From a virus: DNA of 29,697 bases. The notes beneath the pieces were generated by a model. It had not been told where the DNA came from, searched no databases, and saw only the letters and a program-made list of their open reading frames with translations. The position numbers were made by a program, and so were the translations under genes. The stretch lies in IMG/VR virus record IMGVR_UViG_3300032677_000122, positions 1 to 29,697 of that record. The stretch is one strand, 5' to 3'. Positions 1 through 6,717 of this stretch are shown here, in pieces (positions within the stretch are counted from its first letter, which is position 1; each line of letters begins with the position of its first letter).

Positions 1-32
1 AGAATGTCCAGTGCTTTGTCAGAATCGGCCAT
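1..32 (-). CDS. Start of a tail-region gene, cut by the left edge
   Basis: Only the first ten codons are present, reading MADSDKALDI from an ATG at 32. The gene lies in line with the leftward tail genes. In Mu-like and siphophage gene orders a tape-measure or other tail gene would be expected here, but ten residues cannot identify it. A string of CTGAAAA repeats lies just upstream at 44-80, between this start and the stop of the previous gene. Confidence 0.4.
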   Translation of the reverse strand, partial: MADSDKALDI

Positions 33-43
33 AGGTCAAAAAA

Positions 44-80
44 GAAAAGCTAAAAAGCTGAAAAGCTGAAAGGCTGAAAA
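44..80. repeat. CTGAAAA tandem repeat in a gene junction
   Basis: Four imperfect 8-10 bp units of the type AAAAGCTGA fill the gap between the stop at 90 and the next start at 32. The same kind of string recurs at 1450-1486, 7943-7975, 8648-8677 (a TGTTGAATG variant), 8961-8987, 21381-21413 and 21496-21528. All of these lie at gene boundaries. Confidence 0.7.
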
Positions 81-89
81 GGGCGGCGC

Positions 90-962
90 TCATTGGAAAA
101 TGTTGGTCTGGCAAACGCCGTTGGCGTAGGTAATGACGTTATAGTGGGGACCAGCGGTAATAACCGTCGCCCCGTAACTCACACTTAACGCCGTGCTGCC
201 AAAGGAAGGGCGCAACATTTCCCAGTCAGCATTGGTCGCGGGCGTGTCAGCCACGGTCGTATCGAAAAACGCAAGATTGGCATCATAGTCCAAATTGGTG
301 GCGAGTATCCAGAATCCGCCATCAAACGCGTCGGGCGAAAAAAGCAAAAAGGTTTGACCGTTTACATTGGAATACACCAAACCGCCAGCGGCGTTAAATA
401 TGGCGTTAGTGGAATTGAATTGCAGAAATCTACCGTTTGCGGCGCTCAATTCGCAGTTGGTGACAACGGCAATGGCCGTGTTCAGAACGCTTGTGCTGTT
501 GGTCAAAATCACGGCCAGATTAGTGACCGTTCCCGTGAATCCGGCGACCGCGAATGGATTCCAATTGGTCAAGGTCAAGAGCCCGTTGGTGATGAGGTTG
601 AGCACGTTGAGCGTGTTGGTGCTCAAGGGCACGGGGAAGCGGAGCGGCTGCCGCGCGTCAGAAAACGTCAGCAAATAATTGTTCGGCGTGAGTTGGACGA
701 CGGGATTGGTGCCGCCAGACGGGGTCACCAGCTTGGAGGTTCCGGCGTAGAGGTTGACGCCGTCCGTGATGACTGGATACTGCGCCGTCAACGTGAACGG
801 TCTGACGTATTGAGCACCACCATACATCTGGGCGACGGGAAACGTGACCAGTGTGGCGGGAGCGGAAAAGGACAGGATTAACAGGATGGACAGGATGGGG
901 AAAAGGGGAGATTTCATCCTGTCAATCCTGTTCATCCTGTCTTTTTTGGGGGTGTGTTTCAT
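90..962 (-). CDS. Thr/Asn-rich exported protein in the tail region
   Basis: A 290-aa protein with an N-terminal export signal: a basic start (KHTPKKDR), a hydrophobic stretch around residues 22-34 (PILSILLILSF) and a possible cleavage site after SAPA. The remainder is rich in T, N, V and L, like exported or beta-rich surface proteins of Verrucomicrobiota. Residues 8-31 are encoded by a GACAGGAT palindromic repeat, so the signal sequence is largely repeat-derived. It follows the 158-aa gene by three bases and is probably co-transcribed. Its place among tail genes suggests a fibre or tail accessory protein, but no family is recognised; a lysogenic-conversion surface protein is an alternative. 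Confidence 0.7.
   Translation of the reverse strand: MKHTPKKDRMNRIDRMKSPLFPILSILLILSFSAPATLVTFPVAQMYGGAQYVRPFTLTAQYPVITDGVNLYAGTSKLVTPSGGTNPVVQLTPNNYLLTFSDARQPLRFPVPLSTNTLNVLNLITNGLLTLTNWNPFAVAGFTGTVTNLAVILTNSTSVLNTAIAVVTNCELSAANGRFLQFNSTNAIFNAAGGLVYSNVNGQTFLLFSPDAFDGGFWILATNLDYDANLAFFDTTVADTPATNADWEMLRPSFGSTALSVSYGATVITAGPHYNVITYANGVCQTNIFQ
871..941. repeat. GACAGGAT palindromic repeat, copy 1, in frame in a CDS
   Basis: Two 26-bp arms, each three GACAGGAT-type units, face each other around a 19-bp centre. The arms match at 24 of 26 positions. Read on the minus strand, the first arm gives DRMNRIDRM and the second gives ILSILLILS. Other copies are at 3292-3351, 14084-14143 and 23647-23718. 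Confidence 0.9.
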
Positions 963-965
963 AAT

Positions 966-1442
966 TTAAAAAGGCGAAACGGTGCTGATTAATCCGCCGT
1001 TAAAGGTGTAGTCAAAGGCGGGCGCGGTGCCGAGCCAGTCAGCCAGGCTGATGCCTTCCACCGCGCAGTTGAGCAGGTACAAGGTGACCTTGGTGCTGAC
1101 CTGGCCGACGAGCTGGATGCGCAGGGTGCCCGTGGTGGGGAATTGCGCGGGCTGTTGCAGGGCAAAGGCCAGCGCCGCCTCCGGATCCACGAAGGCGGCG
1201 CTGGTGAAGTCCAGACCGCGCCGGACTTTTAGCGAGAGGGTGTTGCGCCAGTTGCCGAAGTCTTGGGCTAGCGCGGCGCTGCCGCTGCCCAGCGCGGTGG
1301 CAAGCTGTTCCACGCTCACGCTGCGCTTGTGGTTGAACTTCACGTCCAGCTCGGTGAGCGAACGGGACGTGTTGCAGAGCACAAGCACGCCGGCGGCGCT
1401 CCAGGAAGAGCTGCCGTCAGGGGCGTAAGCGAGATTGATCAT
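966..1442 (-). CDS. Tail-region protein of unknown function
   Basis: A 158-aa protein with no signal peptide and no membrane segment. It contains a run of predicted beta strands (GTLRIQLVGQVSTKVTLYLLNCAVEGI, described here only as strand-rich, about residues 105-132). It starts at the ATG at 1442 with no clear ribosome-binding site; a CTGAAAA repeat string separates it from the upstream gene. The position between tail-tube-like and fibre-like genes suggests a tail assembly or baseplate role, but no family is recognised. Confidence 0.6.
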   Translation of the reverse strand: MINLAYAPDGSSSWSAAGVLVLCNTSRSLTELDVKFNHKRSVSVEQLATALGSGSAALAQDFGNWRNTLSLKVRRGLDFTSAAFVDPEAALAFALQQPAQFPTTGTLRIQLVGQVSTKVTLYLLNCAVEGISLADWLGTAPAFDYTFNGGLISTVSPF

Positions 1443-1449
1443 TTCAAAA

Positions 1450-1486
1450 TAAAAGCTGAAAAGCTAAAAAGCTAACAAGCTGAAAT
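1450..1486. repeat. CTGAAAA tandem repeat in a gene junction
   Basis: Units of AAAAGCTGA, AAAGCTAA and ACAAGCTGA fill the 53-bp gap between the stop at 1496 and the start at 1442. The string ends about 8 bp before the downstream ATG, so it forms that gene's upstream leader. Confidence 0.7.
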
Positions 1487-1495
1487 TTTAGCGCC

Positions 1496-2209
1496 TCAGA
1501 GTCCGCTGGCTCCAACGCCGTTAGTCCAACTGCCGGTCGTGGCATTGGTCCCGGTTCCAAACGTGCCCCAGACTTGGTTCGTGCCGATCCAATAAAGCGA
1601 GGGAATGGGAATGTACGCGGTACATCCGTTGGTAAAGCCATTGCCCGCGCTGAAGTTGGTCGTACCCGACGAACCCGAAATCAAATTCGTGCCAGCGGCG
1701 CCGTATTCCTGCGAGCCAAAACTGTAGTAATACGTCTGGTTGGTATTGACGTTCGTGATGCTCAAAGTGAAGGGCGGAGTTTGGATCGTGCAGATGGACA
1801 AAATCGGCGCATAGGCGTGAACCATCTGCGTCGTGTTGGTAGTGCCGGCGATCAACGTATAGGTAGGCTGGAATTGAGCGCGGGCCGGCGTAGCCAGGAA
1901 GAGCGAGAGCAGCAGCAGAATGGCAGCTACGAGTGTGCCCGTGGGCGGCTTGGCAACCGCAGCGGCCTGGGCGGCCAGCTTGGCGGCGTGAGTGGCCGGC
2001 GAGTCTTGTTTGGACCAGGCTTCCAGCAATCCAATTTGGTTATTGAAGCACTGTTCCCAGTTGGGATAGTCGGCGCGGTCGAATTCGGCTTCCATGAATT
2101 TGGTGAGCTTGTGCTGTTGGATTTCAAAGCCGCTGGCTTTAAGAGCGGCGGCTTCGTTGGCGGCGGCTTGGGCGGACAGTACGATGTCAGCGAGCGTTGT
2201 ATTTTTCAT
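1496..2209 (-). CDS. Tail-region protein with an internal export signal
   Basis: A 237-aa protein in two parts. Residues 1 to about 92 are soluble and helix-rich (Ala/Lys/Glu, WEQCFNNQIGLLEAW). A strong hydrophobic segment follows at about 95-107 (TLVAAILLLLSLFLA), ending in a signal-peptidase-like TPARA site before QFQPTYT. The rest is a Thr/Asn/Gly-rich beta-type domain like that of the 290-aa protein downstream. The N-terminal part resembles the short helical proteins found after tail-tube genes, but I cannot name it. Either an exported domain has been fused to a phage protein or the whole is a membrane-anchored tail protein. The ATG at 2209 is the first in the frame. Confidence 0.65.
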   Translation of the reverse strand: MKNTTLADIVLSAQAAANEAAALKASGFEIQQHKLTKFMEAEFDRADYPNWEQCFNNQIGLLEAWSKQDSPATHAAKLAAQAAAVAKPPTGTLVAAILLLLSLFLATPARAQFQPTYTLIAGTTNTTQMVHAYAPILSICTIQTPPFTLSITNVNTNQTYYYSFGSQEYGAAGTNLISGSSGTTNFSAGNGFTNGCTAYIPIPSLYWIGTNQVWGTFGTGTNATTGSWTNGVGASGL

Positions 2210-2217
2210 TTTTGATT

Positions 2218-2244
2218 GTAGCGGCGTCTCGGAAGAGCGCCGCC
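2218..2244 (+). repeat. GTAG-headed REP-like hairpin, intergenic copy
   Basis: Begins GTAGCGGCG and ends CGCCGCC around a CTCGGAAGAG centre, giving a hairpin with an unpaired 5' GTAG head. The copy at 25465 inside the transposase gene differs from it by one base. It lies just upstream of the 237-aa gene. Confidence 0.75.
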
Positions 2245-2278
2245 GTTATTTTTTGGTTGATGGTTCGGAACGAGATTT

Positions 2279-2307
2279 ATGAGGATGAGGATGAGGATGA
2301 GGATGAG
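2279..2307. repeat. ATGAGG hexamer tandem repeat
   Basis: Nearly five copies of the hexamer ATGAGG lie between the stop of the 318-aa gene at 2314 and the hairpin at 2218. It is a simple-sequence repeat and encodes nothing on the transcribed strand. Confidence 0.85.
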
Positions 2308-2313
2308 TCCAAA

Positions 2314-3270
2314 TCAGGCAATCGGCGTGGTGAAGAACGCGCCGCGGACGCCGGCGGTCACAGCGGGCAGCGCCTCCCAGGCGACTTCGCCTTCCCGGAG
2401 TTGTTCGACGCCGTTCTGGAGCTTGCTCCTGACGAGCTGGCCCAGCGGGAAGCTCAGATAGACTTTGCCGTCCGCGCCGGTGACCGTCACCGAATAGGCT
2501 TTAGCCGCGCCGCTGGCGCCACGCACCGCGCCGGTGCCCTGGATGGCAAGCTGGGTGTCAATCATGGTGCGCGTCAGGCCGATCGGGATGCCGCGCAACA
2601 TGCCGCCGACGCTCTTGATGCGTTTGTTGAACAGGCCGTGGACGGCGACGTTGTCGTCCACGAACTCCACCTTGGGCTCGAAGGTCAGTCCGTCATAAAA
2701 GTCCATGCTGGACCAGCCGGTGACCGCGCCCCAGGTGAGCTGGTAATCTTGCGTGATGATGCCGGCGGCGCTGAAGGTGGCGTCGGTGAATGTGCCGCCG
2801 GCATTGGCAAAGGTGCGAAGCGATCCGGCCGTGGACCAGGGATTGACCGCGCCGGCCGTGGTGCTGCGCAGACAAAGCAGCTTGAGTTTATCCACCAAGG
2901 TTTTGCTCGGATGGAAGTTCGCTTTGGGCATTTCCACCACGGCGGCGGCCGGGTGCGTGTCCAGCGAGCTGTCATTGCCGTGCACGACGGCGGGCACGTC
3001 AACGGCCGGGAAGATGCCCGTGCCGAGCGTAGGGTTGCCATACGGCCACAGCACGGCGGCAATGGCCGTGGTCATGCGGCCGTCCGGGGTGATGGAGATT
3101 TCGTCGTAAGCTTCCTTGTCGCGGTTGTCAATTTTGCCGAGGCCCGCCGCGCCGATGGCTTCCTGGCTGTACACCAGGTCAGTGTCAATCGTGGTGCCGT
3201 CTTTCGAGTAGATGCTGATGCCGTTAAAGGCCAGTCGGCCGGGGACGCGGTTTAAGGAGGATCGTTGCAT
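2314..3270 (-). CDS. Probable tail tube (major tail) protein
   Basis: A 318-aa protein rich in beta strands and acidic/polar turns, with no signal peptide. It follows the head-tail connector genes, where the major tail protein of long-tailed phages is expected. The N-terminus (GRLAFNGISIYSKDG) and the strand-loop pattern fit tube-type proteins, and the C-terminal part contains a GADGKVYLSFPLGQLVRSKL segment. The assignment rests mainly on gene order and size rather than a diagnostic motif. The ATG at 3270 has no Shine-Dalgarno sequence, and its leader includes a GACAGGAT palindrome at 3292-3351. Confidence 0.6.
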   Translation of the reverse strand: MQRSSLNRVPGRLAFNGISIYSKDGTTIDTDLVYSQEAIGAAGLGKIDNRDKEAYDEISITPDGRMTTAIAAVLWPYGNPTLGTGIFPAVDVPAVVHGNDSSLDTHPAAAVVEMPKANFHPSKTLVDKLKLLCLRSTTAGAVNPWSTAGSLRTFANAGGTFTDATFSAAGIITQDYQLTWGAVTGWSSMDFYDGLTFEPKVEFVDDNVAVHGLFNKRIKSVGGMLRGIPIGLTRTMIDTQLAIQGTGAVRGASGAAKAYSVTVTGADGKVYLSFPLGQLVRSKLQNGVEQLREGEVAWEALPAVTAGVRGAFFTTPIA

Positions 3271-3291
3271 GGTGTTTTATTGGTTGTTTTT

Positions 3292-3351
3292 GACAGGATA
3301 AACAGGATTGCCAGGATGATTCTTCATCCTGTTCATCCTGTTCATCCTGTC
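3292..3351. repeat. GACAGGAT palindromic repeat, copy 2, intergenic
   Basis: A 60-bp element with opposed arms of three GACAGGAT-type units each. It fills most of the 89-bp gap between the gp37-like gene (stop at 3360) and the tail-tube-like gene (start at 3270). It is the only one of the four copies outside a reading frame. Confidence 0.9.
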
Positions 3352-3359
3352 GTTTTGTT

Positions 3360-4145
3360 TCATTGCCAGAAATTTGCGGCGGCTGTATCGCTGCCGGATT
3401 TGCCGCGCGCGAACGCCCGCGCGCGGAACAGACCGGAGGACGTGATCGCTACTGGTCCCGTGTACGGGGTTGCGGCGGCGTTGCCTTGGTAGGGATGGGA
3501 ACCGTCCGTCGTGTAAAAAATCGTGTCGGCGTCGGGGGCGGTCACCGTGACCAAACCTCCGGCCGGGCTCGTGAGCTGGTAGCTGTTGGTCTGGGAACTC
3601 GCGGGCGAGACGCCCGCGCCACTAACGCTGATCTGCGGCCGGTTCACCCGGATAAACGGACGGAAATCCGCTTCAATGGCGGTGAACTCCACCATGCCCA
3701 CGCGCAAAGCCTTGTTCGTATTGTCGGTGAATTCGCGAATGACCGGGACCGCCGGCACTAAATTTGAAGTCAACCCGACCGGCGTATAAAGCTTCAAAAT
3801 CTTTTCACACCAGGCGGCGTACACGCGGATCGGCGTGCCCGTGCCTTGCGCGGAATTGTTGATCGTCACATTCTCCACCCATTGAATGGTGATCGTCAAT
3901 TTGAGCGGGCCGCCCGGCGCGGCGGTATTTTCATCAGTCGCCTTTTCGATGGCCATCACCAGGAAGCCGACGCCGTTTTTGCCGTCCAAACCAGCGCCGA
4001 CCACGCGCGCGAGCTTCTCGTTTATTTTGCTGGTGATGTCGCCCGGCTCAATCAGCACGCCGGCGCGCGTGCCCAGGAAGTCATCCGCCTGGATCGCGCC
4101 CAGGATGTCCGCCTGGATGGCCGGCCAAAGATCCTGGTATTTCAT
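3360..4145 (-). CDS. gp37-like tail terminator fused to a CHB_HEX-type beta domain
   Basis: A 261-aa protein. Residues 1 to about 170 resemble Mu gp37-like or tail-terminator proteins: an N-terminal helical start (YQDLWPAIQADILGAI), then a beta core with VTINNSAQGTGTPIRVYAAWCEKIL. Residues about 190-261 look like a chitobiase/beta-hexosaminidase C-terminal domain (PF13290 type), with the signature IFYTTDGSHPY, a Y-T-G-P turn and a final FRARAFARG strand. The two parts are joined by a repeat-encoded peptide GAGVSPASS (residues about 174-184). A clear ribosome-binding site, GGGAGG, lies six bases before the ATG at 4145. The added domain could be displayed on the particle to bind a surface polymer. 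Confidence 0.7.
   Translation of the reverse strand: MKYQDLWPAIQADILGAIQADDFLGTRAGVLIEPGDITSKINEKLARVVGAGLDGKNGVGFLVMAIEKATDENTAAPGGPLKLTITIQWVENVTINNSAQGTGTPIRVYAAWCEKILKLYTPVGLTSNLVPAVPVIREFTDNTNKALRVGMVEFTAIEADFRPFIRVNRPQISVSGAGVSPASSQTNSYQLTSPAGGLVTVTAPDADTIFYTTDGSHPYQGNAAATPYTGPVAITSSGLFRARAFARGKSGSDTAAANFWQ
3594..3624 (-). repeat. 31-bp hairpin repeat encoding GAGVSPASS, copy 1
   Basis: A 31-bp sequence identical, in reverse complement, to 28661-28691. It contains a hairpin with a 7-bp stem (GCGGGCG and CGCCCGC) and a 3-nt loop. In both genes it is read in the same frame and gives the same peptide. Here it separates two protein domains. Confidence 0.9.
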
Positions 4146-4771
4146 GAGGCACCTCCCTTACTGACGCGCTCAATGATCGCGTCCAGGGTTTCGTCCGCCA
4201 CCTGCATGATGTCCTGATCGGCGGGAATGACGCTCGGGTCCGGCTCCTGGTGAACCGATTTCACCAGCCAGAAGAAAACGCCACCGCCCACAACCTCCGT
4301 GCTGAAATCGCGAAAGCCAGCCTTGTTCTGTCTGCCCCAATTGATTTTCGTGGCCTGATTCTCAACCAGCGCATAGGCGCCAGCCCGGCTGTAACCGACC
4401 TTGAGATTGTCAAACTCGCTGGGCGCGTGGCCGTAAGCCTCGGCGCGCGCCGGGATGGCAAGATACTTGTGATCGCCGGTCGGGAAAATATCGCCGCCCT
4501 GGAGCCGTTGGCGCACGCCAATCTGATTGACGCTAATGACGATGGCGTTGGCGGAAGCTTTGGCGTTGGTGGCCGCCGATGCGTCTTTCCAAAAATCTGT
4601 GGTCGGGTACCCGGCTTTGTTCGCGGGAGCATTCTCGAAATGCGCCTTGAAAAGGAGTTCCTCCGCCGCGCCGATTTCCTTGGCGACCGCGAGCGGCGAT
4701 AACGCGCCCTCCAACCCGGCCAGGGCCGGCCCAGCGGTGTCGCTGATATTGACTTGAACGCTAATTGCCAT
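4142..4771 (-). CDS. Phage virion morphogenesis / tail completion protein
   Basis: A 209-aa protein starting MAISVQVNISD at the ATG at 4771. It resembles the gpG/gp10-like virion-morphogenesis family: a helix with LFKAHFENAPANKAGYPTTDFW near residues 38-60, then the basic/aromatic segment IPARAEAYGHAP near residues 110-121. Such proteins cap or complete the head-tail junction. An upstream in-frame extension exists, but the chosen start overlaps the preceding stop by 11 bases and leaves a normal-length family member. Its stop overlaps the start of the gp37-like gene, so the two are coupled. Confidence 0.7.
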   Translation of the reverse strand: MAISVQVNISDTAGPALAGLEGALSPLAVAKEIGAAEELLFKAHFENAPANKAGYPTTDFWKDASAATNAKASANAIVISVNQIGVRQRLQGGDIFPTGDHKYLAIPARAEAYGHAPSEFDNLKVGYSRAGAYALVENQATKINWGRQNKAGFRDFSTEVVGGGVFFWLVKSVHQEPDPSVIPADQDIMQVADETLDAIIERVSKGGAS

Positions 4772-5585
4772 TGTCGTCAGTGGAAAATAGGTTTGTGAGG
4801 TCCAAAGGATGCGCTTGCGCCTTTTGGCCAGGCTCAATGAGCCCCAATTCTTCCGCGTCTTTACGCGACACATTGCGAGTCCACATGCCGCTGTTGAACG
4901 CGAACGGCGGATATGGATTGCCCAGCGTGTCGTCATAATCGCCCGCGCCGTCACCCAGCGAATCCCAGATGGGCGATGCCTTCAGCGCCACCATACGTCC
5001 GCTGTCTTCCAACGCCGCGTCCGCGTCGGTGTCGCCAGATTCATCGGCAGCCGCCTGCCAGCGCTCTTCCCAGTCCCGGACCTTCACGCGGCCCTTGAGC
5101 CGGTAAAGCTCCAGCGCGGGAAAACCGTCCAGCACATCCGCATTGTTCTGTTGGATGAAACTGCCCGCCCCGCGCGCAATTTCCGTGTTGGTGCGCAACA
5201 CGAGGATAATGCGCTGGTTGCTGGACAAATCCTTGATCGTGCCCGCCTCGTCAGGCTCGGGCTGGTAATCCATGTCGCGCAGCAACTGCTTGATGCCGGC
5301 GCGCGCGTACGTCGGATTGATGCCGGTGGTGACGTTCCCCTCGGGATTCTGTTCTGTCACGCGATCCGCGCGCTGTACCGTGACGGGATTGATGATGCTC
5401 GCGATTTTGTCTTTATAGCTCTGGAGCAAATCGGTGAGCAGTGTTTGCGCGGAAAAAAAGGATTGGCGCCGCAGTGAGGCATCGAGCGCGCGAATGCCCG
5501 CGCTGTCCAGCGACGTGGGCATGAGCTTTTTCTGCGCTAGAAATTTCACGGCTTCGGAAAATGGAACTGGAGCGTCGAGTAGCAT
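4761..5585 (-). CDS. Phage minor head / morphogenesis-type protein
   Basis: A 274-aa protein. The C-terminal third contains the block SPIWDSLGDGAGDYDDTLG followed by NPYPPFAFNSGMW and a SRKDAEELGL segment. This resembles a block found in phage minor head (gpF-like) or related structural proteins, in my recollection especially from Planctomycetes/Verrucomicrobia phages. The N-terminal part is helical (FSEAVKFLAQKKLMPTSL). It lies between gp36-like and virion-morphogenesis genes and overlaps both, so it belongs to the head-to-tail module. The exact role is uncertain. Confidence 0.65.
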   Translation of the reverse strand: MLLDAPVPFSEAVKFLAQKKLMPTSLDSAGIRALDASLRRQSFFSAQTLLTDLLQSYKDKIASIINPVTVQRADRVTEQNPEGNVTTGINPTYARAGIKQLLRDMDYQPEPDEAGTIKDLSSNQRIILVLRTNTEIARGAGSFIQQNNADVLDGFPALELYRLKGRVKVRDWEERWQAAADESGDTDADAALEDSGRMVALKASPIWDSLGDGAGDYDDTLGNPYPPFAFNSGMWTRNVSRKDAEELGLIEPGQKAQAHPLDLTNLFSTDDNGN

Positions 5586-6040
5586 CAGATGAGACCGCCA
5601 AGCTTGTGGGCGGTGGCCTTGCGGGGCTGGGCGTGGGATTCGACCGGGTTGGCGGATTGCATCACGGCTCCGCTCGGCTCGGGATTATCCGGGCTATCCA
5701 CCATGTCTTTGCCATCGGCGATGCGGTCCAGATCATCCACGCGGCGTTTGAGCGTGTCGCGTTCGTCCTGGCTCAGCTCCATTTGCAGCGCGGTTTTCAG
5801 CCGGCAGTAAATGATGTCAATCGCCAGCGTCTTGAGGCCGCCGGGGATCTTGGTGCCATCCATGTCCAGCGAGTTGCTCTTGGCGACCTTGCGACGGATC
5901 TCCAGGGTGACATCGGCAATGGTGCCCGTCACGCGGTCGGCTTGATTGGCGCCCAGGGCGACACTGTTGGCGGCGTCAATGAGCGGAGCGACCTGACTGT
6001 TGTACAGGTCAGCGATCGTGATGGCGATCCATTTGGACAT
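5585..6040 (-). CDS. Mu gp36-like head-tail connector protein (DUF1320 type)
   Basis: A 151-aa protein directly downstream of the capsid module. It has the architecture of gp36/DUF1320 proteins: a short N-terminal helix (ITIADLYNSQVAPLIDAA), a central DVTLEIRRKV helix and an ALDIIYCRL-like helix (here LAIDIIYCRLKTALQ, about residues 71-85), followed by a variable polar tail. Members are adaptors between capsid and tail. Its TGA overlaps the ATG of the next gene at 5585. A hairpin at 6070-6092 precedes it. Confidence 0.65.
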   Translation of the reverse strand: MSKWIAITIADLYNSQVAPLIDAANSVALGANQADRVTGTIADVTLEIRRKVAKSNSLDMDGTKIPGGLKTLAIDIIYCRLKTALQMELSQDERDTLKRRVDDLDRIADGKDMVDSPDNPEPSGAVMQSANPVESHAQPRKATAHKLGGLI

Positions 6041-6069
6041 AATGCGTAAGCGCGATGCGCGAAAAGCGA

Positions 6070-6092
6070 GGCGGCGACAAGCTGTCGCCGCC
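6070..6092. repeat. GACAAGCTGTC hairpin
   Basis: A perfect 10-bp stem (GGCGGCGACA with TGTCGCCGCC) around the triloop AGC. It lies between the exported-protein gene (stop at 6101) and the gp36-like gene (start at 6040). A near-identical design recurs at 6687-6711 on the other side of that gene. No T tract follows, so a rho-independent terminator is not indicated. Confidence 0.75.
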
Positions 6093-6100
6093 CCGATGAA

Positions 6101-6652
6101 TCACGGAATGATGCCGACGAACGTATTGGTCGGATCAAAGATGCAGGGCGCGCCGGAGGCGGTGATAATGGAGTACAGCCGCCCGAGCGCCACGTTTTGG
6201 ATCGTGGTGCCGGCATTCATCACGGTGCAATACACCTCGTTGGTGCCGTTGCAGGCGACGCCGGTGTTGGTGACAAAGGGCGAATTGTCCCAATTGGTCA
6301 CCCAGGCGCCGCTCAACTTGACCGGCGTGGCGAATTGAAAAACGAAGCTCGGCGCGACGGTGGCCAGGTTCGTGGAGTAATAACCATAATTCCCGGCAAA
6401 GCCGCGGTCCCGGTACATCGGGAAGGGCGTGGACAGGATGTTTGAGACGGTGCTGGCCGGGATGGTCAGCGCGTTGGTGGCCGCGAACGTCGCGGTGTTG
6501 GTGCCGACCGGCGATGCGGTCAGCGTATAGACCTTCGGCGTAGCGGCCTGGGCGTGAAGGGAAGGAACGGCGGCGGCGGCGCAGACAGCGACACCGATGC
6601 CAATGACAACCGCGCGCGCGGCGCGGCTAAGCGTTTTGAATGTTTTTTTCAT
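6101..6652 (-). CDS. Exported protein inserted between capsid and gp36-like genes
   Basis: A 183-aa protein with a textbook Sec signal peptide: basic MKKTFKTLSRAARA, hydrophobic VVIGIGVAVCAAAAV, then SLHAQA as the likely cleavage site near residues 35-38. The mature part is Thr/Asn-rich with four cysteines after the signal and beta-type sequence. No family is recognised. It interrupts the usual capsid-connector order and is bounded on both sides by related hairpins (6070-6092 and 6687-6711), suggesting an acquired cassette. The start shares the sequence AAATTGACCATGAAAAA with that of the capsid gene. Confidence 0.7.
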   Translation of the reverse strand: MKKTFKTLSRAARAVVIGIGVAVCAAAAVPSLHAQAATPKVYTLTASPVGTNTATFAATNALTIPASTVSNILSTPFPMYRDRGFAGNYGYYSTNLATVAPSFVFQFATPVKLSGAWVTNWDNSPFVTNTGVACNGTNEVYCTVMNAGTTIQNVALGRLYSIITASGAPCIFDPTNTFVGIIP

Positions 6653-6686
6653 GGTCAATTTAATTTGGTGTTAATGATGGTTAAAT

Positions 6687-6711
6687 GGGCGGGGACAGGC
6701 TGTCCCCGCCC
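6687..6711. repeat. GACAGGCTGTC hairpin
   Basis: A perfect 11-bp stem (GGGCGGGGACA with TGTCCCCGCCC) around the triloop GGC, between the capsid gene stop at 6718 and the exported-protein start at 6652. The core GACARGCTGTC matches the hairpin at 6070-6092, with stem bases changed in pairs. In the direction of transcription it is followed by ATTTAACC rather than a T run, so it could pause but is not a clear terminator. Confidence 0.75.
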
Positions 6712-6717
6712 CATGGT

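Noticed and set aside
2197-3255. Long rightward ORF opposite the tail-tube-like gene
   Set aside because: It is antisense to a gene with phage-like composition and position. Its product is low-complexity, with Arg/Gly/His runs typical of GC-rich shadow frames.
6687-6711. Rho-independent terminator after the capsid gene
   Set aside because: The stem is strong, but no T run follows in the direction of transcription, and the downstream gene seems to belong to the same operon.
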